Positions 1 to 6,109 of a DNA stretch of 8,330 bases are shown here, one piece after another (the stretch's first letter is position 1; every line of letters starts with the position of its first letter). The DNA comes from an uncultured Bacilli bacterium. GTDB lineage: Bacteria; Bacillota_I; Bacilli_A; RF39; UBA660. A program made the position numbers and the translations under genes. The DNA lies in NCBI GenBank assembly GCA_948874605.1, contig CAQRXS010000059.1, positions 1 to 8,330 on the forward strand. The letters run 5' to 3'. The notes below the pieces were generated by a model. The model saw only the letters and a list, made by a program, of their open reading frames with translations. It had not been told where the DNA came from and made no database searches.

Positions 1-926
1 TAAAATTGGATGTTCCTTATATATCTGAAAAAGATAAAGAAGATATTAAATATGCATGTGATAATGATGGAGATTACTTAGCTATTTCTTTTGTTAATAG
101 TGCTGAAGATATTAAGCAAGTTAGAGATTTATGTAGAGAATATGGTAAACCTAATATGCCTATTATTTCTAAAGTCGAGACACAATATGCAATGGATAAC
201 TTAGAAGAGATTGTTGAAGCTTCTGATTACATTATGGTTGCTCGTGGAGATTTGGGAATTGAAACAGGAGTTGAAAATTTACCTCTTTATCAACAAATGA
301 TGATTGATACTTGTCACGCTATGGGTAAAGGTGTAATTATGGCTACACAAATGATGTATAGTATGAAAACTAATATACGTCCTACTAATGCAGAAGTTAC
401 TGATGTTGCTAACGCTGTAATCGCTGGTTGTGATGCAATTATGACTAGTGATGAGACAACAATTGGAAATTATCCAGTTGAGACTATTAATACTATGTCT
501 ACAATTTGTGAAAGTGTTGAAAGAATTACTAAATATAATTTAGATGAATTCAAGTTAACTGGTACAGAAATTCATAATACTATCGCTAAATGTGCAGTTG
601 ATGCAACTCAAGAATTACCTATAAAAGCAATTGTTGCTTCTACTTTAACTGGTAAAACAGCTTTAGATATTGCTTCTTTAAGACCTGATTCAATTATTGT
701 TGCAACTGTTACAAATGAAAAAGTGGCTCATTCATTAGCATTAAAATGGGGAGTTTATACAAAACTTGTTCCTATGTATAACGACACAGATGCTATTGTA
801 AGAGATGGTGTTAAAGCAGCTAAAGAATTATTAAATCTTGAAAAAGGAGATTTGGTTGCTGTTGTTGGTGGCTTCCCAAAAGAAGCGCATACTAACTTCT
901 TAAAAATTCAAGAAATAGAAGATTAA
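1..926 (+). CDS. pyk: Pyruvate kinase, 3' part (5' end outside window)
   Basis: Pyruvate kinase converts phosphoenolpyruvate and ADP to pyruvate and ATP in the last step of glycolysis, in the cytoplasm. The reading frame is open from the window edge (first full codon at base 3), so the TTG at base 6 is not a start. About 307 of an expected 470-480 residues are visible: the second half of the TIM barrel and the C-terminal allosteric domain. Recognisable motifs, numbered from the Leu codon at base 6, are the catalytic-lysine segment SKVE (Lys56), MVARGDLG (77-84), ATQM (113-116) and DVANAV (133-138). Two normally invariant stretches differ: RPTRAE is RPTNAE (Asn128) and MLSGET is MTSDET (146-151). 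The protein ends after the C domain, without the extra PEP-utiliser-like domain found in Bacillus enzymes. It converges on the pbpB operon. The family call is secure; full activity is not proven because of the substitutions. Confidence 0.95.
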   Translation, partial: KLDVPYISEKDKEDIKYACDNDGDYLAISFVNSAEDIKQVRDLCREYGKPNMPIISKVETQYAMDNLEEIVEASDYIMVARGDLGIETGVENLPLYQQMMIDTCHAMGKGVIMATQMMYSMKTNIRPTNAEVTDVANAVIAGCDAIMTSDETTIGNYPVETINTMSTICESVERITKYNLDEFKLTGTEIHNTIAKCAVDATQELPIKAIVASTLTGKTALDIASLRPDSIIVATVTNEKVAHSLALKWGVYTKLVPMYNDTDAIVRDGVKAAKELLNLEKGDLVAVVGGFPKEAHTNFLKIQEIED

Positions 927-927
927 T

Positions 928-960
928 AAAAAAAGCACAATTTTGAATTGTGTTTTTTTA
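928..960. terminator. Bidirectional intrinsic terminator between pyk and pbpB
   Basis: A perfect 7-bp stem (CACAATT at 936-942, AATTGTG at 946-952) with a 3-base loop is flanked by seven A on the left (928-934) and seven T on the right (953-959). On the plus strand it follows the pyk stop by one base. On the minus strand it lies 33 bases beyond the pbpB stop and has its own T-run. It is therefore well placed to end both convergent transcripts. Confidence 0.85.
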
Positions 961-992
961 TGTTTCTTTATATTAAAATGGCATTAATACTT

Positions 993-3095
993 TTACTCAA
1001 AAGTTACTTCTATTTTCATGCCACTTATTATATCAGTTCCTTCTGGAATGCTGGTTTCTTTGACACGACCATAGCCAGTTGTTTTTAAATTAATATTTAA
1101 CATTTTACATAATGTTATTACTTCACTACTACTCCATCCAATTATGTTTGGCATTTTATATATTGTATCATTAGTTAACAAGATAACTTTACTGCCTATA
1201 AGAACAACATTATCTTTTTCAGGATATTGATTAATTATGTACTTTCCATTTCCTAATTTTATGACGTTAATATTTAATTTTTTTAATTCTTCTTCTGCAA
1301 TAATTGTTTCAGTACTTAGATAGTTATTAATTTTGATTATTTTATTATTATCTACCTTTTCTACTAGCTCTGTGATATTTTTGTATTTAGCAATTTCTTC
1401 TACAACTTTAGTTATCATACCGGCAAAGTCTTTGTATTTCCCATTATATTTTTTTACTGATACATAGATAATGTATTGTGGATTTTCATAAGGGAAGACC
1501 CCTGCAAAGCTACGGACATAATCATATTGACCGGTTAGGTAACCACGGTCTCCTGCTATTTGAGCAGTACCTGTTTTTCCAACCAAAGTTACATTATCAG
1601 CTTTATAATATTTAGCATCTGTTTTACCGCTATAAACAACATCATACATCATTGATAACATTTTATCGATATTTTCTTTTGATGCTTTTTTTCCTAGTTC
1701 TGTTCTTTCATGTTGAAATGACGTCTCACCGGTTTCACTATTTACGATTTTTTCTACTATGTATGGTTGAATTTCTACACCATCATTTGTAAGAATACTT
1801 AGAGCTTGCAAGTTTTGAATTGGGGTTGTTGTTATTCCTTGTCCAAATGAGGCTGTTGCTATTTCTGTTCTATAGGTAAAATCAATATCTCCACTTGCCT
1901 CATTAGGCAGTGTTATACCAGTTCTTTTACCAAAACCAAGATTGGCATAGAAATTATATAATTTTTCTCGTCCTATAGACATAGCAAGATTTGTTGCGGC
2001 AACGTTTGAAGAATACGAAAATCCTTCATCATAAGTTATAGTTCCCCATCCTTTACCACCATTAAAGTCATTAATAGTTGATCCATCGATGTTTAAACTT
2101 CCTGATAAATATTTATCGTCTCCTTTATACTTTCCTTCTTCCATAGCTGCTAAAAACGAAAATATTTTCATTGTACTTCCTGGTTCATAAGTATAAGTTG
2201 TTAAAGGATTTAAATAACTTTCGATATCTAATTTATTTAAATTAAAATTGGGATTTGATCCAGTAGCAACGATAGCTCCTGTTTTGGCATCCATTACAGA
2301 TATTGTTAACCAATCCATATCATTATTTTCAGTTATTTCCTTTATTCCATTTTCAACAAACAATTGTATTTTACTATCTAATGTTAGGTATACATCTTGT
2401 CCTGCTTCTGCTTTTTCTGTTTTAGTAGTAGTATTAGGCATTGTATATCCATAGGCATCTTTTTGATATATGGTGTATCCATCTTTTCCTTGAAGTTCTT
2501 CATCAAAATATGCTTCAATTCCCATACGACCAACTATTTTGTCATCATCTGTTCTCTGAGCATAACCAATAACATAAGGTGCAAAACTACTCATAGGATA
2601 ATACCTTTTGGAATTTTCGATGAAATCAATACCTGGTAAAGCTAATTCCTCAATTTGATTTTTTAACAAAGTACTTATGTTTTTTCCACTTGGACCGAAT
2701 TCAACTTGGTATTTGTTTTGATTAAGTCTTTCTAAAATATATTCTTCTGATATTCCTAAAATAGGAGCTAATGATTTAGCAGTTAGTTCTTTATTTACAA
2801 CATGCTTCGGGTTATCCTCACTTTTGGTTCTTGTATCTGATAAATAAGCTATTACCGTATATGAATTAATACTCTGTGCTAATATTTCTCCGTCTGCAGA
2901 GAAAATTGAACCACGATTTGCTTTTAATATTTCTGTTTCTGTATTACGATTATTTGCAAAAGCTGTTAAGTCTATATCATCTGTTTTTTTTGCTAAAGAT
3001 ACAAAAGTTAATTTTATACATATAGCAAAAAAAGAAAAAACAAGTACAACAAAAATTACTTTACTAACATTTATTGTATTGTTTTTTCTTTTCAT
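993..3095 (-). CDS. pbpB: Class B penicillin-binding protein (PBP2B/2X type) with two PASTA domains
   Basis: This is a D,D-transpeptidase that crosslinks septal peptidoglycan as part of the divisome (FtsI/PBP2B role), anchored in the membrane with its catalytic part outside. It has 700 residues, close to B. subtilis PBP2B (about 716). Visible in order: a basic N-terminus and one membrane segment (about 11-33); the dimerisation domain opening with the RG(S/x)I..DG..LA motif (61-73); and the transpeptidase domain with STMK (Ser307 nucleophile, Lys310), SSN (362-364) and KTGT (507-510). Two C-terminal PASTA repeats follow (about 585-643 and 646-700), ending at the last residue. All three active-site motifs are intact. 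The ATG is preceded by AAGGAG at a 10-base spacing, and the gene starts 19 bases after the ftsL stop. It is the last gene of the operon. The family is certain; the choice between PBP2B and PBP2X naming is a matter of orthology. Confidence 0.95.
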   Translation of the reverse strand: MKRKNNTINVSKVIFVVLVFSFFAICIKLTFVSLAKKTDDIDLTAFANNRNTETEILKANRGSIFSADGEILAQSINSYTVIAYLSDTRTKSEDNPKHVVNKELTAKSLAPILGISEEYILERLNQNKYQVEFGPSGKNISTLLKNQIEELALPGIDFIENSKRYYPMSSFAPYVIGYAQRTDDDKIVGRMGIEAYFDEELQGKDGYTIYQKDAYGYTMPNTTTKTEKAEAGQDVYLTLDSKIQLFVENGIKEITENNDMDWLTISVMDAKTGAIVATGSNPNFNLNKLDIESYLNPLTTYTYEPGSTMKIFSFLAAMEEGKYKGDDKYLSGSLNIDGSTINDFNGGKGWGTITYDEGFSYSSNVAATNLAMSIGREKLYNFYANLGFGKRTGITLPNEASGDIDFTYRTEIATASFGQGITTTPIQNLQALSILTNDGVEIQPYIVEKIVNSETGETSFQHERTELGKKASKENIDKMLSMMYDVVYSGKTDAKYYKADNVTLVGKTGTAQIAGDRGYLTGQYDYVRSFAGVFPYENPQYIIYVSVKKYNGKYKDFAGMITKVVEEIAKYKNITELVEKVDNNKIIKINNYLSTETIIAEEELKKLNINVIKLGNGKYIINQYPEKDNVVLIGSKVILLTNDTIYKMPNIIGWSSSEVITLCKMLNINLKTTGYGRVKETSIPEGTDIISGMKIEVTFE

Positions 3096-3114
3096 ATAGC
3101 ACTAACTCCTTGTA

Positions 3115-3426
3115 TCATTCATTTGTAACTACTTTTATGTTACCATTTTTATAAGTAAGACCATTTTCAATAGCTGTTTTTTGAATTGTATCTAAGGATG
3201 CAAGTTCACTTATTTCCATTTTTAGTGATTCGTTTAAATTTTCTTGTTCCTTTATATCACTTTTTATTTCTTCTAAAGCTATGTTACTTTCTGATAGTAT
3301 AGCTTTAGTATAAACGTTACACACAGGTATTGCAAGCAATATTAAGAAAAGTGTAAAGTATATTGCACTCTCTCCTCTTAATCTTTTTTTTAATTTATTT
3401 TTTTTCTTGTATACCTTGTTTGACAT
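3115..3426 (-). CDS. ftsL: FtsL-like divisome protein
   Basis: This is a small bitopic cell-division protein that, in the family, forms a coiled-coil complex with DivIC/FtsB and DivIB/FtsQ and activates septal wall synthesis. It has 103 residues: a very basic cytoplasmic N-terminus (residues 4-17 mostly Lys/Arg), one membrane segment (about 21-40), and an acidic heptad-like helix (about 45-78). A short C-terminal part follows with the typical pattern of Ala..Asn-Gly-Leu, Tyr and Gly (85-96). Sequence identity in FtsL is always low, so the call rests on topology plus position: directly after rsmH and before the PBP, where ftsL always sits in Bacillota. Only one base separates the rsmH stop from its ATG. 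Its ribosome-binding site AAAGGA (3436-3441) lies inside the end of rsmH, which suggests coupled translation. It ends in TGA. Confidence 0.85.
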   Translation of the reverse strand: MSNKVYKKKNKLKKRLRGESAIYFTLFLILLAIPVCNVYTKAILSESNIALEEIKSDIKEQENLNESLKMEISELASLDTIQKTAIENGLTYKNGNIKVVTNE

Positions 3427-3427
3427 A

Positions 3428-4354
3428 TTATTTTATCCTTTCAATAATACGAAGTTTTGCACTTTTACTACGAGAATTTTCACTAATCTCTATTTCGCTA
3501 GGTAAAATTGGCTTTTTATTTATTAATTTTATTGTAGGAAGATATTTTTCAGGTATCTTTGGTAATCCTTTTACTAGTTCGTCAATTTCACTTTCTTTTT
3601 TAAATATTTGTTTTACAATTCTATCTTCTAGTGAGTGGAATGTTATTACTGACATTCTTCCACCTTTATTTAATAAATCTATAGCATCTGGTAAAACACT
3701 TTTTAAAACTGTTAATTCACTATTAACCTCTATACGAATTGCTTGAAAAATTTGTCTTTCTGGGTGACTTTTGTTAAAGTATTTGGCACCTACAGCAGAT
3801 TCTATAATATTTACTAGTTCTTTTGTTGTTTTTATTTCTTTTTTTAATCTTTCACTTACTATTTTTTTGGCTATTGTCTTAGACATTTTTTCTTCACCAT
3901 ATAGGTAAAAAATATTAGTAAGTTCTTCAATACTATAAGTATTTATTATCTTTTTGGCATCTACAGGATTGGACAAATCCATTCTCATATCTAAAGGGGC
4001 ATCACTCATAAAAGTGAATCCTCTTTCTTTGTTATCAATTTGTGGACTTGACAATCCTAAATCTAGAATTATTCCATCTACTTTATGAATGCCTTGTTCT
4101 GCTAACTTTTCTTTTATGTTAACAAAATTACTATAAATAATAGTAAAATTATTGCTAATTTCACTTAATCTTTTTTTTGAATTTTCTATGGCTTCTTTAT
4201 CTTGATCAAAAGCATACAAGTGTCCTGTAGTTAATTGTTTTAGGATTTCACTACTATGACCACCATATCCTAATGTTCCATCAACATAGATGCCATCACT
4301 TTTTATTTTTAATCCGTCAATGGATTCAGATAGCATAACACTATAATGTTTCAT
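3428..4354 (-). CDS. rsmH: 16S rRNA (cytosine-1402 N4)-methyltransferase RsmH (MraW)
   Basis: RsmH is an S-adenosylmethionine-dependent enzyme that methylates N4 of C1402 in 16S rRNA, in the decoding centre of the small subunit. The 308 residues match the family's usual length (about 310). Motifs visible: the N-terminal [11 protein letters not shown], the SAM-binding [11 protein letters not shown] (24-34), [12 protein letters not shown] (96-107) followed by RGFTF and DMRMD (122-126), [12 protein letters not shown] (203-214), [12 protein letters not shown] (237-248), and the C-terminal [10 protein letters not shown] (293-302). All key segments are intact. The ATG lies inside the end of mraZ (14-base overlap) with GGGAG (4363-4367) eight bases upstream, so translation is probably coupled to mraZ. 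It is a standard second gene of the mraZ operon. Confidence 0.97.
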   Translation of the reverse strand: MKHYSVMLSESIDGLKIKSDGIYVDGTLGYGGHSSEILKQLTTGHLYAFDQDKEAIENSKKRLSEISNNFTIIYSNFVNIKEKLAEQGIHKVDGIILDLGLSSPQIDNKERGFTFMSDAPLDMRMDLSNPVDAKKIINTYSIEELTNIFYLYGEEKMSKTIAKKIVSERLKKEIKTTKELVNIIESAVGAKYFNKSHPERQIFQAIRIEVNSELTVLKSVLPDAIDLLNKGGRMSVITFHSLEDRIVKQIFKKESEIDELVKGLPKIPEKYLPTIKLINKKPILPSEIEISENSRSKSAKLRIIERIK

Positions 4355-4787
4355 CTAAACTACTCCCATCAAATAAGTTTTCAGCAATATCTTCTATTTT
4401 ATCTGCATTTTCTAAAAAGAAGTTATTCCATCCTTCTTCTGACCATATTTCTAGTCGGTCATTTGCGCCGATGATTACACATTCTTTGGTAATATCGGCG
4501 TAACTAACCAATGGGGAGGTAATGTTAATTCGACCTTGGCGATCAAATTCACATTCAGTGGCACCAGAAAAGAAGGATCTGACGAAAGTACGGACGTCTT
4601 TTTTGGTAAAAGGTAGAGTTTTTAATTTGGCAACTATATTATTCCACTCTGACTCAGAATATACGTAGAGACATTTTTCTAAGCCACGTGTTACGATAAA
4701 CTTGCTTCCAAGTTCGCTTCGAAATTTGGCAGGAATTATAAGTCGTCCTTTGTCATCAATGTTATGATGATATTCGCCCATGAACAT
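4341..4787 (-). CDS. mraZ: Transcriptional regulator MraZ
   Basis: MraZ is an AbrB-fold DNA-binding protein that forms ring-shaped oligomers and controls its own operon by binding repeated GTGG-type boxes. From the chosen start the protein has 148 residues (B. subtilis about 143). It begins [15 protein letters not shown], the near-invariant family start. Both DxxxR half-motifs are present, DDKGR near residue 12 and DRQGR in the second half. The frame stays open upstream to a GTG at 4823. However, that would add 12 residues no MraZ has and would start only about five bases after the predicted transcript start; a GGGGG ribosome site fits the ATG at 4787. The central part of the gene is clearly more GC-rich than its neighbours (about 42% in 4441-4620) and uses CGN arginine codons where they mostly use AGA. 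It overlaps rsmH by 14 bases and is the first gene of the operon. Confidence 0.95.
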   Translation of the reverse strand: MFMGEYHHNIDDKGRLIIPAKFRSELGSKFIVTRGLEKCLYVYSESEWNNIVAKLKTLPFTKKDVRTFVRSFFSGATECEFDRQGRINITSPLVSYADITKECVIIGANDRLEIWSEEGWNNFFLENADKIEDIAENLFDGSSLDETL

Positions 4788-4796
4788 TTTCAGAAT

Positions 4797-4801
4797 CCCC
4801 C
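4797..4801 (-). promoter_or_regulatory. Ribosome-binding site of mraZ that fixes its start
   Basis: On the minus strand GGGGGA sits nine bases before the ATG at 4787. It can pair with the anti-Shine-Dalgarno with one G-U. This supports the ATG at 4787 over the GTG at 4823. The G-run is also the 3' end of the last MraZ box, so the operator and ribosome site overlap in sequence. Confidence 0.65.
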
Positions 4802-4826
4802 ACTTTCCTCCACAATGTACCACTGT
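4797..4826 (-). promoter_or_regulatory. MraZ operator: three tandem 10-bp boxes
   Basis: Read on the minus strand, three decamers follow one another without gaps: ACAGTGGTAC (4817-4826), ATTGTGGAGG (4807-4816) and AAAGTGGGGG (4797-4806). Each has GTGG at the same position, so the core repeats exactly once per helical turn. This matches the known MraZ targets: GTG-containing decamers in Mollicutes, TGGG-type repeats in E. coli. They lie between the predicted transcription start (about 4828) and the mraZ start codon. Autoregulation by the adjacent mraZ product is the natural reading; whether it activates or represses cannot be told from the sequence. Confidence 0.85.
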
Positions 4827-4834
4827 CTACAATA

Positions 4835-4863
4835 ATAATACTTTATATCCCCACTTTTGTAAA
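4835..4863 (-). promoter_or_regulatory. Sigma-A type promoter of the mraZ-rsmH-ftsL-pbpB operon
   Basis: TTTACA (4858-4863) and TATTAT (4835-4840) are separated by 17 bases. Each differs from consensus at one position. The predicted start is an A near 4828, giving a 5' leader of about 41 bases that holds the three MraZ boxes. An A/T-rich stretch lies upstream of the -35. No other promoter is needed downstream, because all gaps within the operon are 19 bases or less. Confidence 0.75.
4848..4857 (-). promoter_or_regulatory. Fourth MraZ-like box inside the promoter spacer
   Basis: The decamer AAAGTGGGGA (minus strand) lies between the -35 and -10 hexamers. It is nearly identical to the box nearest mraZ (AAAGTGGGGG). 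Its GTGG core is 31 bp from the core of the nearest tandem box, about three helical turns, so it lies on nearly the same face of the DNA. Bound MraZ here would contact the promoter itself. Confidence 0.55.
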
Positions 4864-4894
4864 TGTTTTTTTATTTTTCAAGAAAATTAAAAAT

Positions 4895-4910
4895 GTAAAT
4901 TTACGTAAAT
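4895..4910. repeat. Two overlapping perfect palindromes upstream of the mraZ promoter
   Basis: GTAAATTTAC (4895-4904) and ATTTACGTAAAT (4899-4910) are both perfect inverted repeats that share six bases. Together they make three alternating GTAAAT/ATTTAC half-sites about 32-47 bp upstream of the -35. This could be a binding site for a dimeric regulator, but in AT-rich DNA such palindromes also arise by chance. No function is assigned. Confidence 0.35.
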
Positions 4911-4950
4911 CAGCATATCTATATATTGACTTTGTTTTTTCACAAATATA

Positions 4951-4981
4951 AAAAGAACATTGAAAATTTTATGTTCTTTTT
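4951..4981. terminator. Intrinsic terminator after the exported-protein gene
   Basis: A perfect 10-bp stem (AAAAGAACAT at 4951-4960, ATGTTCTTTT at 4971-4980) encloses a 10-base AT loop. On the minus strand the stem ends in TTCTTTTTAT, a usable T-tract, 13 bases after the gene's stop. It separates this gene from the mraZ promoter. There are five T on the plus side too, but no plus-strand gene needs it. Confidence 0.7.
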
Positions 4982-4993
4982 GCATATAAAGTT

Positions 4994-6036
4994 TTATAAA
5001 TTTAGTAGTTTATTTTTGTTAAATATTGATATTAATAGTAAAAATACTATTAACAAAATAATTCCTGTAAATATAAAACTACCTGTATTAGGATTTTCTA
5101 TTTCTAAAATCTCTTCAATGATAACATTATTATTATCAATAGTTATTACTGGTCTTAGTCCTGCTCCAATTGCACTTGGGCAATCGTATGAGGCACATAA
5201 ATCGCCTAATGTATCAACAAAAGCTACGTAGTCATCACTTCCAATCGGCGTTCTTGTCCAATATGTTGTACTATATAACCAATCATATTCTGGGGGAACA
5301 AGATCTTTTATAATACCTATTTTAACAACATTATCATAAAAATCAGCATCGAAATTAGAATTTTCAAACCACTCTTTAAGAGGGATTTCTTTTCCATTAA
5401 TCATTTTTACTATATTAGATATTTCATTAACTGTGATTATGGAAGCGTCTTTAATGTTGTAGTTTTTCTCTTTTAAATAATTTTTATAAGCTTCTACTTC
5501 TTTATAAAATGATGATTCTGGAATTGGAATAAAATCACGATAGTAATTTCCTCCATAAGGTTCATTATCATAATCTTCCCATTGTCTATCGTAAAAGATT
5601 ATATCACCTATTTCAGGAAACTCTGGTTGTCCTTTATTATTTCCGTGTGCTCCAATAGATAATGGATTTTGCTTCACTTCTGTGTATTCTATTGGCTCTG
5701 ATATTAAAACGGCGATATATTTTCCTTCATCATCTTCGACTAAATCGAGAAAATTTATATCTTCATATTTTTCATATAAGTAAGCCCAAGCTTCTTCGAT
5801 ACTATCATATGTTTTATCTAAATCAAGTTTTCTTACTACTTCTCCCACATACAAATTATATTTAGAAATCATTTTTAAATCTGTTCCATCATTAGAAATA
5901 ATATAAAAGTATTCATCACCACAAGCAACTTCTGAGCCAATCTTTTTTACATCCCCATTAACTAGTCTACATGATTCAGCATTAATGAATGTTATAAAGC
6001 AGCAGCAACATATTATAAAAAAAGATATTTTATCAT
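4994..6036 (-). CDS. Exported, probably wall-anchored protein of unknown function (DUF6273-like); 5' end frameshifted at a T7 slippery site
   Basis: No function is recognised. The plain ORF from the ATG at 5872 encodes 292 residues, but that start has no good ribosome site and the same frame is open 180 bases further upstream with no ATG, GTG or TTG. That upstream part encodes a hydrophobic segment with four Cys in a row, then FITFINA, a good signal-peptidase site, then a soluble region continuing into the ORF. The only plausible start is the ATG at 6034-6036 (AAGAGG seven bases before it). Its frame stops after seven codons and joins the main frame by a -1 shift at T7. The joined protein has 347 residues: signal peptide 1-20, an acidic Tyr-rich exterior domain with YWTRTP (259-264) and GLRPVITI (293-300) as in DUF6273-type proteins, then NPNTG (315-319), a membrane segment (321-339) and a short basic tail, resembling a sortase signal. 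It is a single-gene unit between terminators. The coding frame is clear; the joined start is inferred. Confidence 0.75.
6016..6022 (-). other. Candidate -1 frameshift (slippery) heptamer U_UUU_UUA
   Basis: On the minus strand the frame from the ATG at 6036 reads ATG ATA AAA TAT CTT TTT TTA TAA. The last bases before the stop form T TTT TTA, the X_XXY_YYZ pattern known from -1 ribosomal frameshifting. A -1 slip here continues as ATA ATA TGT TGC, exactly the frame of the signal peptide and the rest of the protein. One extra T would do the same. No strong downstream stem-loop is visible, only a weak 5-bp one, so transcriptional slippage, phase variation or a read error are equally open. Confidence 0.5.
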
Positions 6037-6043
6037 GTTTTAG

Positions 6044-6049
6044 CCTCTT
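6044..6049 (-). promoter_or_regulatory. Ribosome-binding site of the exported-protein gene
   Basis: AAGAGG on the minus strand lies seven bases before the ATG at 6034-6036. It is the only good Shine-Dalgarno-ATG pair upstream of the 292-codon ORF and is the main reason for placing the start there despite the frame break. Confidence 0.6.
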
Positions 6050-6056
6050 ATTCTAT

Positions 6057-6085
6057 ATATCATATTATATATAATCTTATTTCAA
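6057..6085 (-). promoter_or_regulatory. Possible promoter of the exported-protein gene
   Basis: Between the ddl terminator and the ribosome site, TTGAAA (6080-6085) is followed after 17 bases by TGATAT (6057-6062), or after 15 bases by TATGAT (6059-6064). A perfect TATAAT (6064-6069) is present but has no -35 at the right distance except the T-run of the terminator. A promoter must lie about here if the terminator works, but the exact hexamers are uncertain in such AT-rich DNA. Confidence 0.3.
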
Positions 6086-6086
6086 T

Positions 6087-6109
6087 AAAAAAAGACTTTG
6101 AAAGTCTTT
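6087..6109 (-). terminator. Intrinsic terminator of the murF-ddl operon
   Basis: On the minus strand AAAGACTTT (6101-6109) and AAAGTCTTT (6091-6099) pair around a central C. The hairpin runs straight into seven T (6087-6093, shared with the stem end). It overlaps the TAA of ddl (6108-6110), so transcription ends right at the end of the coding region. There is no T-run on the plus side, so it acts only on the minus strand. Confidence 0.8.

Noticed and set aside
2248..2639. Plus-strand ORFs of 68 and 80 codons
   Set aside because: They lie wholly within pbpB on the other strand, have no ribosome site or family resemblance, and look like low-complexity antisense translations.
3115..3117. Mollicute-like code with TGA as Trp
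   Set aside because: TGA ends ftsL and murF at sensible family lengths, the murF TGA overlaps the ddl ATG in a standard ATGA junction, and Trp is written TGG throughout.
3363..3746. Plus-strand ORF of 127 codons across ftsL and rsmH
   Set aside because: It is antisense to two well-supported genes; its hydrophobic look comes from the A-rich complementary codons.
4788..4823. Longer mraZ from a GTG at 4823, adding 12 residues
   Set aside because: The extra residues are absent from the family, the GTG lies within an MraZ box about five bases after the predicted transcription start, and the ATG at 4787 has a suitable ribosome site and the conserved MFMGEY start.
4876..4881. TTGAAA as the -35 of the mraZ promoter
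   Set aside because: At 17 bases downstream it meets AAAAGT, a poor -10. TTTACA with TATTAT at exactly 17 bases is far better.
4926..5231. Plus-strand ORF of 101 codons
   Set aside because: It runs through the terminator hairpin and antisense to the exported-protein gene, with no recognisable motif or ribosome site.
5662..5865. Plus-strand ORF of 67 codons
   Set aside because: It lies inside the exported-protein gene in antisense and has no support of its own.
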